Origin: Bacteroidota bacterium | Lineage (GTDB): Bacteria; Bacteroidota; Bacteroidia; UKL13-3 | Direction: 5' to 3' | Assembly (NCBI GenBank): GCA_947460565.1 | Contig: CANHJJ010000026.1 | Span: forward strand, 1 to 12,960 | DNA: 12,960 nt | Shown: positions 1 to 6,803 of the stretch, one piece after another | Layout: each line of letters starts with the position of its first letter | Numbering within the stretch: the first letter of the stretch is position 1 | Made by a program: the position numbers and the translations under genes | The notes under the pieces: model-generated | Seen by the model: the letters and a program-made list of their open reading frames with translations, nothing else | Databases searched by the model: none | Told to the model about the DNA's origin: nothing

Positions 1-747
1 CTTCAAAAAAGAGGTGCAATCACTTTTGATTATGGAAACAATTTAAGAGGACAAGCAAAAGACCAAAGAGGTGTGTCGAATGCTTTTGATTTCCCTGGAT
101 TTGTACCAGCCTATATCCGTCCATTGTTCTGTGAGGGTAAAGGCCCTTTCCGTTGGGTGGCGCTTAGTGGAGATCCTAATGATATTTATGTAACAGATCA
201 AGTGATGAAAGAATTATTCCCAGAGAATACTTCTTTACATCGTTGGTTAGATATGGCTCGTGAACGAATTGCATTCCAAGGCTTACCTGCTCGTATTTGT
301 TGGATAGGACAAGGTGATAGAGAAAAGGCTGCATTGGCATTTAATGAATTGGTAAGAACAGGTAAAGTAAAAGGACCAATTGTTATCGGAAGAGACCATT
401 TGGATACAGGTTCTGTTGCATCGCCAAACCGCGAAACTGAAGCAATGAAAGATGGCAGTGACGCTGTGGCTGATTGGCCTATATTGAATGCTTTAATCAA
501 TACAGCGGGTGGTGCAAGTTGGGTTTCTATACACCATGGTGGTGGTGTGGGAATGGGCTACTCTATTCATGCAGGTATGGTTATATTGGCAGATGGTACC
601 GAAGATGCTGCTCGCAGATTGAAACGTGTATTGCATAATGACCCAGCAATGGGTGTTATCCGTCATGCTGACGCGGGTTATGATATTGCTATCGATACTG
701 CTCGCAAACATAGATTGGATATCAAAGAGCGATTGAAAGATAAATAA
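1..747 (+). CDS. hutU: Urocanate hydratase, C-terminal part (5' end outside window)
   Basis: The reading frame is open from base 1 to the TAA at 745-747 and gives 248 residues, the C-terminal part of a protein normally about 550 residues or longer. It catalyses the second step of histidine degradation in the cytoplasm, turning urocanate into imidazolonepropionate with tightly bound NAD+. The urocanase signature FQGLPARICW is present exactly (bases 274-303) and contains the conserved active-site-region cysteine. Other hallmark stretches are YGNNLR near the left edge, NAFDFPGFVPAYIRPLF, GRDHLDTGSVASPNRETEA, HHGGGVGMG and RHADAGYDIAID. A GTG at 73 could be mistaken for the start, but strong family similarity runs upstream of it to base 1, so the gene begins outside the window. 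Other hut genes would be expected upstream. The hairpin at 770-810 follows and probably ends the transcript. No frameshift is seen. Very secure call. Confidence 0.97.
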   Translation, partial: LQKRGAITFDYGNNLRGQAKDQRGVSNAFDFPGFVPAYIRPLFCEGKGPFRWVALSGDPNDIYVTDQVMKELFPENTSLHRWLDMARERIAFQGLPARICWIGQGDREKAALAFNELVRTGKVKGPIVIGRDHLDTGSVASPNRETEAMKDGSDAVADWPILNALINTAGGASWVSIHHGGGVGMGYSIHAGMVILADGTEDAARRLKRVLHNDPAMGVIRHADAGYDIAIDTARKHRLDIKERLKDK

Positions 748-769
748 ATAGCAAATATTGATTTTAATT

Positions 770-810
770 ATTCCCGAAAATTGTCAGTTGAATTGACAAA
801 TTTCGGGAAT
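770..810. repeat. 41-bp inverted repeat, copy 1 (also terminator of hutU)
   Basis: Imperfect palindrome centred on base 790. Bases 770-779 pair with 801-810, 781-786 pair with 794-799, 787/793 is a G-T pair and 780/800 is the only mismatch. A T-run follows (810-814), so on the + strand it is a good intrinsic terminator for hutU. The same 41 bases recur at 2014-2054 with 36 of 41 identical, so it is also one of a pair of repeats bracketing the ATPase gene. The right arm contains TTGACA (793-798), lying roughly where a -33 element of the following gene would be, so it could also act as an operator or promoter part. The terminator role is well supported; the rest is inference. Confidence 0.85.
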
Positions 811-817
811 TTTTATT

Positions 818-825
818 TATATTTG
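818..825 (+). promoter_or_regulatory. Bacteroidota -7 box for the DUF4143 ATPase gene
   Basis: TATATTTG matches TAnnTTTG exactly and ends 4 bases before the ATG at 830. The nearest TTG (793-795) lies 22 bases upstream, inside the right arm of the inverted repeat, slightly longer than the usual 19-21 spacing. Transcription from here would begin at or near the ATG, giving a leaderless or nearly leaderless mRNA. Confidence 0.5.
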
Positions 826-829
826 TTCC

Positions 830-2011
830 ATGAAAATTAAACGAATTGCAGAAGCACAAGTAGAAAAACTATTGAAGCAGTTTCCTGCTGTAGGCCTTGT
901 TGGACCTCGTCAATGCGGGAAAACTACTGTGGCTCTTACTATCCAAAAGCAATTGAAATCAAAGGCTGATTACTTTGATTTAGAAAGCCCTGCTGATTTA
1001 AGAAAGTTTAATGACATCGAATTTTTTTTAACTCAACATCAAGATGCTAATTTAATCATTGATGAAGTGCAGCGCTTGCCTGATTTATTTCCTGTATTAA
1101 GATCCGTTATTGATAAAAAGAAGAAAGCAGGTCGGTTTTTACTACTTGGTTCTGCTACACCTGAATTGGTCAAAGGCGCTTCAGAGTCTTTAGCAGGTCG
1201 GATTTATTATATCGAAGCTCATCCATTTAATTTGACTGAGTTGCCTCAGAAAAGTACCACACTTAATAAACATTGGTTTCGAGGAGGTTTTCCAGATTCA
1301 TATATGGCTAAGAATGATGAAGCCCAATTTCTTTGGATGGATGGCTTTGCGCGCACTTTTGTTGAACGAGATTTGAATTCATTGTTTGGTAGTTCTTTTT
1401 CACCACAAGTGATGTTTCGTTTATGGAGAATGTTAGCTCATCATCATGCTGGTATTTGGAATGCCAGCTCATTTGCAAAGGGTTTAGATATTAGTCAAAC
1501 CACTACAAATCGATATTTAGATCACCTTGAAGGCGCATACATGGTTAGGAAGTTGATGCCTTTTCATATCAATACTAAGAAACGATTAGTAAAGAGCCCT
1601 AAGGTATATATCCGTGATACGGGCTTGTTACATTATTTATTAGATATTTATAATGTAAAGACGCTATTCAATCATGCTGCAGTTGGTAATTCATGGGAAG
1701 GATATGTAATTGAACAAATCATTCAATTATTGCCGCGTACCATTCAACCTTACTATTATAGAACACATGATGGGAGTGAGGTGGATTTGATTTTGGTGAA
1801 GGGTATTAAACCCATTGCAAGCATCGAAATCAAGTACTCAACTTCACCTTCTGTTTCTCGTGGATTGACTGAAAGTATTAAGGATTTAGGCATCAAGCAA
1901 AATTTTATCGTTACACCATCTTCGGATGAAGCATATGATATTAATAAACAAGTGAAGGTGGTTGGTTTGTCGCATTTTCTGAGCTATGTATTACCTATAT
2001 TTGCAAAATAA
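830..2011 (+). CDS. AAA-type ATPase with C-terminal DUF4143 domain
   Basis: 393 residues, the usual length of this family. The N-terminal AAA domain has Walker A GPRQCGKTT (residues 25-33), Walker B LIIDEVQ (75-81) and the strand LLLGSATPEL (104-113) carrying a sensor-like position. The family hallmark RGGFPDSY is at 151-158. A winged-helix-like segment (about 195-245, ISQTTTNRYLDHLEGAYMVRKL region) follows, then KVYIRDTGLLHYLL (259-272). The C-terminal DUF4143 part carries EVDL (317-320) and IEIKYS (332-337), which look like the D...ExK core of the PD-(D/E)XK nuclease fold. Members are widespread, often multicopy and accessory, and their cellular role is not established; a DNA-related or toxin-like role is only conjecture. 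The gene stands alone: a 41-bp inverted repeat ends 19 bp before its ATG and another begins 2 bp after its TAA. The start is fixed by the -7 box just upstream and by similarity beginning near residue 1. No damage is seen. Confidence 0.93.
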   Translation: MKIKRIAEAQVEKLLKQFPAVGLVGPRQCGKTTVALTIQKQLKSKADYFDLESPADLRKFNDIEFFLTQHQDANLIIDEVQRLPDLFPVLRSVIDKKKKAGRFLLLGSATPELVKGASESLAGRIYYIEAHPFNLTELPQKSTTLNKHWFRGGFPDSYMAKNDEAQFLWMDGFARTFVERDLNSLFGSSFSPQVMFRLWRMLAHHHAGIWNASSFAKGLDISQTTTNRYLDHLEGAYMVRKLMPFHINTKKRLVKSPKVYIRDTGLLHYLLDIYNVKTLFNHAAVGNSWEGYVIEQIIQLLPRTIQPYYYRTHDGSEVDLILVKGIKPIASIEIKYSTSPSVSRGLTESIKDLGIKQNFIVTPSSDEAYDINKQVKVVGLSHFLSYVLPIFAK

Positions 2012-2013
2012 TT

Positions 2014-2054
2014 ATTACCGAAAATTGTCAGTTCAACTGACAATTTTCGGCAAT
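2014..2054. repeat. 41-bp inverted repeat, copy 2, between convergent genes
   Basis: Bases 2018-2033 and 2035-2050 form perfect 16-bp arms around the single base 2034; ATT/AAT at the ends extend the palindrome past one A-C mismatch (2017/2051). It matches 770-810 at 36 of 41 positions. It lies between the stop of the ATPase gene (2011) and the stop of the minus-strand TIGR02757 gene (2059), so it may end both transcripts. Neither side has a T-run directly at the stem base (CAATAAAATT on the + strand, TAATAATTAT on the - strand), so the terminator role is weaker than for copy 1. The differences between copies partly preserve the palindrome, which suggests selection on the hairpin or dyad. Confidence 0.85.
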
Positions 2055-2058
2055 AAAA

Positions 2059-2835
2059 TTATATTTTTTCTGGCATAATACTCAATCCAAATAGGGCGAA
2101 ATCATATTTAACAGGATCTTTTTTGTCAAATTGTTTTAGGTTGTCAGTTAATTCTAATGCTGCTTTCCAATCGCTTTGTTCTCGCTGCAATAAACCAAAT
2201 TTAATAGCAGTTCTTTGCACATGCAAGTCCAACGGACATATCAATTGAGAGGGTTTAATGGTTTTCCAAATACCAAAATCAACTTTTGAGTCGTCATCAC
2301 GAACCATCCACCTTAAATACATGCACAATCTTTTGCAAGCAGAGTTTTGACTGGGGCTTGAAACATGTTTTAATGTTCTTCTTGGGGCTTCATCATTTGA
2401 TTCAAAAAGCAACCTGAAGCCTGTCAAGGCTTTCTCAATATTCTTATCTTTTGGATTTAAGTGCTTTGAAAAGGCAAACTCTAGACTTTCATTGTGCTTA
2501 TACCATTTGTTTAAAAATGATACAAAATATAGTAAATCCGTATCTGTAAAGGTTCTATGTTTGAATCCTAACAATCCTTTTAAATCACTATCTTGATGAT
2601 TTAGGATGAAATCGTAAGGTCGATTGTCCATGCGATTTGATAATTCATTGCACTTGTTTATGATCGTTTTGCGCTGCCCCCAAGCAAACACCGAAGCAAA
2701 CAATCCCATGATTTCAATGTCTTGTTTCAAGCTGAATTGATGCGGAATGCAGATAGGGTCATCTTCAATAAATGAAAATTGATTGTACTTGTCGACTTGT
2801 GTGTCTAAAAAATCTTTTAAACTGCTTGTTTTCAC
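2059..2835 (-). CDS. TIGR02757 / DUF2400 family protein
   Basis: 258 residues, full length for this family of conserved proteins common in Bacteroidota and some other phyla. Recognisable blocks are FASVFAWGQRKTIINK (46-61), FKHRTFTDTDLLYF (91-104), ACKRLCMYLRWMVR (166-179), ICPLDLHVQRTAIKFGLL (199-216) and DPVKYDFALFGLS (240-252). The biochemical function is not established. The mostly helical pattern with LDLHVQR and the DPVKYDFALFGLG-like end recalls helix-hairpin-helix DNA glycosylases, but that is an impression, not a demonstrated relation. It starts at GTG (2833-2835): an in-frame TAA lies 9 bases upstream and there is no alternative ATG or TTG between. TAATTTG just upstream resembles a shortened -7 box, as expected for a short-leader gene. 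It is transcribed away from the dipeptidyl peptidase gene and converges on the ATPase gene. No signal peptide, so cytoplasmic. Confidence 0.9.
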   Translation of the reverse strand: MKTSSLKDFLDTQVDKYNQFSFIEDDPICIPHQFSLKQDIEIMGLFASVFAWGQRKTIINKCNELSNRMDNRPYDFILNHQDSDLKGLLGFKHRTFTDTDLLYFVSFLNKWYKHNESLEFAFSKHLNPKDKNIEKALTGFRLLFESNDEAPRRTLKHVSSPSQNSACKRLCMYLRWMVRDDDSKVDFGIWKTIKPSQLICPLDLHVQRTAIKFGLLQREQSDWKAALELTDNLKQFDKKDPVKYDFALFGLSIMPEKI

Positions 2836-2928
2836 TGCTGCAAATTAAGCATTGCCACCTATCAAATCTATTTTGTTTTTAACTAACATTGTGCTTCATT
2901 TGAATACCAATTTGAAACATTAAATACA

Positions 2929-4989
2929 ATGAAAATAAAACAATTCATGATGATTACAACACTAAGTGCAGGAGCTTTGATGTACAGTTGTTCGTCAAAT
3001 CAAAACAAAGAACAAGGCAAAACCGAAAGTAATTTTGAAGTTGAATGCGATCGATTTGCAGATTTGCAGGTACTACGCTACGAAATTCCTGGTTTTGCTG
3101 AATTAACCCCTCAGCAAAAAGAACTTGCCTACTATTTATTCGAGGCAGCTAATGCAGGTCGTGATATTATTTACGACCAAAATAATAAGAATAATTTATT
3201 GGTACGTAAAACCATCGAAGCCATATATGAAGCCAATCCTAAGCATGAAGATAGCGAAGATTGGAAAAAGTTTGAAGAGTATGCAAAACGCTTTTTCTTT
3301 TCAAATGGTGTTCACCACCATTACTCAAACTTGAAATTTGCACCTGAGTGTAGCTTTGAATTTTTCACTGAATTGATCAAGAAAACAGATGCCACAAAAC
3401 TTCCTTTGGGTGGCAAATCTGTTGATGAGTTTTTAACAAGTATGAAGTCAATCCTATTTGATATAAACTATGAAGGAAAGAAAGTAGATTTAGCTTCTGG
3501 TATTGATAACGTGAAGGCCTCTGCAAATAACTTTTATGAATGTGTGAGCCAAAAAGAAGTGGAAGATTACTATAATTCTCATATGAAAAAGGATGATTCA
3601 GAACCTATTTCTTGGGGATTAAATAGCAAAATGACTAAGGTTGACGGGAAGGTAATAGAACAAGTTTGGAAAGTAGGAGGGATGTATTCTGCTTCTATTG
3701 AGAAAATTGTATATTGGCTAGAAAAAGCTGTGAAAGTGGCTGAGAACGATAAACAGAAAAAAGCCCTTGAGCTTTTAGTTGAATATTATAAAACGGGTGA
3801 TTTGAAAAAATGGGATGAATACAATATTGCTTGGGTAGCAGATGTTGATTCTCGTTTGGATGTGGTAAATGGATTTATTGAAGTGTATGATGATGCCATA
3901 GGCAAACGTGCTAGCTACGAATCAGTAGTTTCGATAAAAGACATGGAAGCAACTAAGCGAATTGCTGCTATTGCTAAAGAAGCGCAATGGTTTGAGGATA
4001 ACTCACCTATTGCCCCTGAACACAAGAAGAAAGAAGTGAAAGGAATTACTGCTAAAGTGATTACCGTTATTCAAGAGGCTGGTGCTAGCGCACAATCCAC
4101 ACCTATCGGTATCAATCTTCCAAATGCCAATTGGATTCGTCAAAAACATGGTAGCAAATCTGTTTCGTTAGGTAATATCGTTCACTCATATAATATTGTT
4201 GGCGCTAAGAGTCCTGTATTAAAAGAGTTTGCTGAAAACGAACCACAGATTGCAAGAGCCAAAGAATTTGGTGCATTAGCAGGCGATTTACACACAGATA
4301 TGCACGAGGTAATTGGTCATGCGAGTGGTCAAATTAATAAAGGTGTGGGTGATCCGGACCAAACCCTTAAAAACTATGCAAGCACATTAGAAGAAGCGCG
4401 TGCTGATTTGGTGGCTTTGTATTATGTATTGGATAAAAAACTTGTTGATATGGGTGTTATGCCAAGTCTTGATTGTGGTAAAGCTGAGTACGATGGTTAT
4501 ATCATGAATGGTTTAATTACACAATTAACTCGTTTGAATGTAGGTGAGAATTTGGAAGAAGCTCACATGCGTAACCGTCAGTTGAATGCCAAATGGGCTT
4601 ATGAAATGGGCAAGAAAGACAATGTGATAGAATTTGTAAAACGTGAAGGTAAGACTTATGTAAAAGTGAATGATTACGATAAATTACGTAACTTGTTTGG
4701 TCAGTTGTTAAAAGAAATTCAACGCATCAAGTCTGAAGGAGATTACAAAGCGGCTACTGCACTTGTAGAAGGTTATGGTGTGAAGGTTGATCAAGAGTTG
4801 TTGAAAGAAGTGAAAGAGCGTTTCAATAAACTGAACGTAGCTCCTTACAAAGGTTTTATCCAACCTAAATTAACAGCGGTGATGGATGGCGACAAAGTAA
4901 CAGATGTGAAAGTAGAATATCCAAACAATTTCTTACAAAACCAATTGGAACTTGGCAAGAAATATGGATTACTTCCAATAAAAAACTAA
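2929..4989 (+). CDS. Dipeptidyl peptidase III (peptidase family M49), predicted lipoprotein
   Basis: 686 residues, close to the usual length of bacterial DPP III. This zinc exopeptidase removes dipeptides from the N-terminus of oligopeptides. The zinc site is complete: HEVIGH at residues 459-464 fits the M49 motif HExxGH (two His ligands plus catalytic Glu460), and EEARAD at 488-493 supplies the third ligand, probably Glu489. The N-terminus is a lipoprotein signal: MKIKQF, a hydrophobic stretch, then LMYSC with Cys21 as the likely lipidated residue, followed by a polar linker rich in Asn, Lys and Gln. This places the enzyme in the periplasm or anchored to a membrane, where it could finish peptide breakdown for uptake; the location is inferred. 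It is a single-gene transcript: divergent from the TIGR02757 gene across a 93-bp gap and closed by a strong terminator at 4999-5031. No clear TAnnTTTG box is seen upstream. No damage is visible. Confidence 0.95.
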   Translation: MKIKQFMMITTLSAGALMYSCSSNQNKEQGKTESNFEVECDRFADLQVLRYEIPGFAELTPQQKELAYYLFEAANAGRDIIYDQNNKNNLLVRKTIEAIYEANPKHEDSEDWKKFEEYAKRFFFSNGVHHHYSNLKFAPECSFEFFTELIKKTDATKLPLGGKSVDEFLTSMKSILFDINYEGKKVDLASGIDNVKASANNFYECVSQKEVEDYYNSHMKKDDSEPISWGLNSKMTKVDGKVIEQVWKVGGMYSASIEKIVYWLEKAVKVAENDKQKKALELLVEYYKTGDLKKWDEYNIAWVADVDSRLDVVNGFIEVYDDAIGKRASYESVVSIKDMEATKRIAAIAKEAQWFEDNSPIAPEHKKKEVKGITAKVITVIQEAGASAQSTPIGINLPNANWIRQKHGSKSVSLGNIVHSYNIVGAKSPVLKEFAENEPQIARAKEFGALAGDLHTDMHEVIGHASGQINKGVGDPDQTLKNYASTLEEARADLVALYYVLDKKLVDMGVMPSLDCGKAEYDGYIMNGLITQLTRLNVGENLEEAHMRNRQLNAKWAYEMGKKDNVIEFVKREGKTYVKVNDYDKLRNLFGQLLKEIQRIKSEGDYKAATALVEGYGVKVDQELLKEVKERFNKLNVAPYKGFIQPKLTAVMDGDKVTDVKVEYPNNFLQNQLELGKKYGLLPIKN

Positions 4990-4998
4990 GTAAAATTT

Positions 4999-5031
4999 AA
5001 AAGAGCCGTTCAATTGAACGGCTCTTTTTTT
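4999..5031 (+). terminator. Intrinsic terminator of the dipeptidyl peptidase III gene
   Basis: Near-perfect palindrome AAAAGAGCCGTTCAA / TTGAACGGCTCTTTT centred between 5013 and 5014, with T-run 5024-5030. It begins 9 bp after the stop codon. The A-run on the left would let it work weakly in the opposite direction, but there is no minus-strand gene to end here. Confidence 0.92.
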
Positions 5032-5059
5032 ATTGGTTTTTTTAACCAACAACATTCAT

Positions 5060-5067
5060 TATACTTG
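5060..5067 (+). promoter_or_regulatory. Possible -7 box for the beta-barrel / YjbR operon
   Basis: TATACTTG matches TAnnTTTG at 7 of 8 positions and ends 4 bp before the ATG at 5072, the same geometry as at 818-825. No TTG is found at the usual -33 spacing (the nearest, 5033-5035, is 24 bp away), so support is moderate. Confidence 0.35.
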
Positions 5068-5071
5068 TATT

Positions 5072-5674
5072 ATGAAAAAGCAAATCTTATTTTCTGCTAT
5101 GTGCATGGTTTTTGCCTTATCCATAAAGGCTCAAGAGTTATCATTGGGTGTGCGTGCTGGTTTTAGCCGCAACTCCGTTGGCGAAGATTTTGTGGCATAT
5201 TCTAGCAAGGATGCCGTAACAGGTATGACGCTAGGTGGTTATGCCAAAGTAAAAGTACTAGGCTTTTTTATAATGCCCGAGGTAAACTATAACCAAAGAG
5301 GAAATGAAATTAAAGATTTTGGAACTAGTACAATACACAATATTGATGTGCCAGTTTTATTTGGAAAGCAGTTCTTTAAAGTGCTGCGTGTAAATGGTGG
5401 TCCTAATTTTCAGTTTCAATTGGCGAATACACAAACTCAAGTAAGTAATTATATCAATCAATCTAAGTTTAATGATTTTGTGTTGGGGCTGCAATTGGGT
5501 GTGGGCTTAGATGTTTGGAAACTTTCTTTGGATGCAAGGTATGATATGAATTTGAGTGAGGCAGGCAAAGTGGTGTATATGGATAAATTGACTCAACAAG
5601 TAGTTCAACAATATAGTTCAAGAGCCAATATGTTTGTGTTTACATTGGGATATCGTTTGTTTCAATTGCCATGA
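5072..5674 (+). CDS. Outer-membrane beta-barrel protein (PorT/OMP_b-brl type)
   Basis: 200 residues. A clear signal peptide (MKKQ, hydrophobic LFSAMCMVFALSI, cleavage after KA before Gln21) is followed by alternating amphipathic strands: LSLGVRAGFSRN, GMTLGGYAKVKVLGFFIMPEVNYNQRG, HNIDVPVLFGKQF, LRVNGGPNFQFQL, FVLGLQLGVGLDVWKLSLDARYDMNL and FVFTLGYRLF near the C-terminus. This is the pattern of the small 8-strand-type outer-membrane barrels common in Bacteroidota, where an aromatic-ended last strand is usual. The ligand or partner is unknown. An upstream TTG at 5033 keeps the frame open, but it lies at the foot of the preceding terminator and would put 13 residues before a typical signal peptide, so the ATG at 5072 is chosen. 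Its TGA overlaps the ATG of the YjbR gene (ATGA at 5671-5674), so the two are probably translationally coupled. Confidence 0.88.
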   Translation: MKKQILFSAMCMVFALSIKAQELSLGVRAGFSRNSVGEDFVAYSSKDAVTGMTLGGYAKVKVLGFFIMPEVNYNQRGNEIKDFGTSTIHNIDVPVLFGKQFFKVLRVNGGPNFQFQLANTQTQVSNYINQSKFNDFVLGLQLGVGLDVWKLSLDARYDMNLSEAGKVVYMDKLTQQVVQQYSSRANMFVFTLGYRLFQLP

Positions 5675-6024
5675 ACATTGAAATATTCAGAGAGCATTGT
5701 ATAGCCAAGAAAGTCGTAGAAGAAACTTTTCCATTTGATAACGATACCTTGGTTTTTAAAGTAATGGGTAAAATGTTTGCACTTATTTCTATCTCGGATC
5801 CAACACATGTCAACCTCAAATGCAGTCCTGATTATGCGGTAGAATTACGTCAGGAATTTGAGGCCGTTAAGCCCGGATTTCATATGAATAAAGCCAATTG
5901 GAATACGGTTACTTTTAATTCGGATGCCAATGATAAACTCATTCTTGAATGGCTTGATTTATCATATGATTTAGTGGTAGCTGGTTTAACTAAAAAATTG
6001 CAGAAAGAATTAGTCGAGATGTAA
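5671..6024 (+). CDS. MmcQ/YjbR family protein
   Basis: 117 residues, the normal length of the YjbR family (CyaY-like alpha/beta fold). Diagnostic features are the early CIAKKVVEETFPFDNDTLVFKV-type segment (10-31), VNLKCSPDYAVELR (47-60), PGFHMNKANWNTV (68-80) and the C-terminal helix YDLVVAGLTKKLQ (99-111). Family members are often called DNA-binding on structural grounds, but a firm function is lacking. It is the second gene of a two-gene operon, overlapping the barrel protein gene by four bases. Its 3' end overlaps the minus-strand HAD gene by 15 bp with no terminator between them. No signal peptide, so cytoplasmic; why it is coupled to an outer-membrane protein is not evident. Confidence 0.9.
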   Translation: MNIEIFREHCIAKKVVEETFPFDNDTLVFKVMGKMFALISISDPTHVNLKCSPDYAVELRQEFEAVKPGFHMNKANWNTVTFNSDANDKLILEWLDLSYDLVVAGLTKKLQKELVEM

Positions 6025-6645
6025 ATCGGAGTCAATCTTTTTAAGCTCATCCCAAAGCCATTTATCAATTCCATTTTGGGTCCAAATGCAGTTTATTCCT
6101 AACTTTTCAGCACCCTTAATATTGGCTCGAGAATCATCCACAAATATAGTTTCCTCGGGCTTTAAGTTGATTTCATTTAACACATGATTGTATATGGCTG
6201 CATCTGGCTTTCTTAGGCCTATTTCATATGACAAAAACAGTTTGTCAAATGTGCTATGCCAGTCTTCATGTGGGTGGTATTTGCTTATATAATCTTTAAT
6301 TTCTTGGATGTGGATGGAGTTGGTATTACTAAGTAAATGTACATTGTAATGTTTTCTTAGTTCTCCAATTAATCTAAACCGATGTTTAGGAATGTCTAGT
6401 ATCATGGCGTTCCAAGCCTTTATTATTTGATCTTCAGTTGCGTTACCTTTTAAAGCCGATTTTAATGTCCTAATAAAATCTTCGTCTGAAATTTCACCTT
6501 TCTCATATTGTTTGAAAATAGGCATTGATTCATTAATATCTTCGAGGTCAATCCCAAGGCGTTCAAAAGCTCTCAAAGTTTTTTCCTGATCAATATTTAT
6601 TATCACCACACCAAGGTCAAGAATAACAGCTTTAATTTTTTTCAT
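6010..6645 (-). CDS. HAD-superfamily (subfamily IA, YihX-like) phosphatase
   Basis: 211 residues, normal for HAD-IA phosphatases. Motif I is VILDLGVVI with nucleophile Asp10; the second acidic residue is replaced by Gly12, which is common in the DLG-N/G-V branch that includes E. coli YihX (alpha-D-glucose-1-phosphatase). The cap region contains FKQYEKGEISDEDF (44-57), also seen in YihX-like proteins. Motif II is LLSNTNS with Ser106, motif III is GLRKPDAAIY with Lys146, and motif IV is FVDDSRAN with Asp170-Asp171. It is expected to be a Mg2+-dependent phosphatase of small phosphorylated metabolites in the cytoplasm; the substrate cannot be read from the sequence. The ATG at 6643-6645 is followed by a typical MKKIKAVI first strand, which fixes the start. 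The gene is divergent from the tRNA, and its 3' end overlaps the convergent YjbR gene. Confidence 0.93.
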   Translation of the reverse strand: MKKIKAVILDLGVVIINIDQEKTLRAFERLGIDLEDINESMPIFKQYEKGEISDEDFIRTLKSALKGNATEDQIIKAWNAMILDIPKHRFRLIGELRKHYNVHLLSNTNSIHIQEIKDYISKYHPHEDWHSTFDKLFLSYEIGLRKPDAAIYNHVLNEINLKPEETIFVDDSRANIKGAEKLGINCIWTQNGIDKWLWDELKKIDSDLHLD

Positions 6646-6661
6646 ATTTTTTTCTAAACGG

Positions 6662-6692
6662 TTGTAATAATAAAGCTAAAAATATACTTTTG
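6662..6692 (+). promoter_or_regulatory. Promoter of the CAT-anticodon tRNA
   Basis: TTG at 6662-6664, a 20-bp spacer, then TACTTTTG at 6685-6692 (exact TAnnTTTG). This is the standard Bacteroidota primary sigma promoter arrangement. Transcription would begin around 6697-6699, about 20 bases before the mature tRNA 5' end at 6719. Confidence 0.7.
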
Positions 6693-6718
6693 CCACCCCA
6701 TAAGAAGTAAATCTTTTC

Positions 6719-6795
6719 GGGCCTATAGCTCATTCGGTTAGAGCAACTGACTCATAATCAGTAGGTGCTTGGTTCGATTCCAAGTGGGCCCACCA
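6719..6795 (+). tRNA. tRNA with CAT anticodon (tRNA-Ile2 or elongator tRNA-Met)
   Basis: Complete 77-nt cloverleaf. Acceptor stem GGGCCTA (6719-6725) pairs with TGGGCCC (6785-6791), with one T-G pair. D-stem GCTC/GAGC (6728-6731, 6741-6744) has GG in the loop. Anticodon stem ACTGA/TCAGT surrounds loop CTCATAA with anticodon CAT at 6753-6755. The variable loop is AGGTG, T-stem CTTGG/CCAAG surrounds TTCGATT, the discriminator is A, and CCA is encoded (6793-6795). It is not an initiator tRNA, because the first base pair is G-C. CAT occurs in both elongator Met and the Ile tRNA whose C34 is changed to lysidine by TilS. The C4-G69 and C5-G68 pairs are those TilS prefers in E. coli tRNA-Ile2, so Ile2 is slightly favoured, but this is not decisive. 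A second copy of its 3' end lies at 7158-7197. Confidence 0.95.
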
Positions 6796-6803
6796 GCAAT
6801 TCT

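Noticed and set aside
73..75. GTG as the start of the urocanate hydratase gene
   Set aside because: Family similarity continues upstream of it to base 1 (YGNNLR region), so it is an internal Val codon.
198..711. Antisense frames of 100 and 72 codons over hutU
   Set aside because: They are shadows of a highly conserved gene and have no independent support.
5033..5071. Upstream TTG start for the beta-barrel protein
   Set aside because: It lies at the foot of the terminator of the preceding gene, would bury a normal signal peptide 13 residues in, and conflicts with the -7-like box at 5060-5067.
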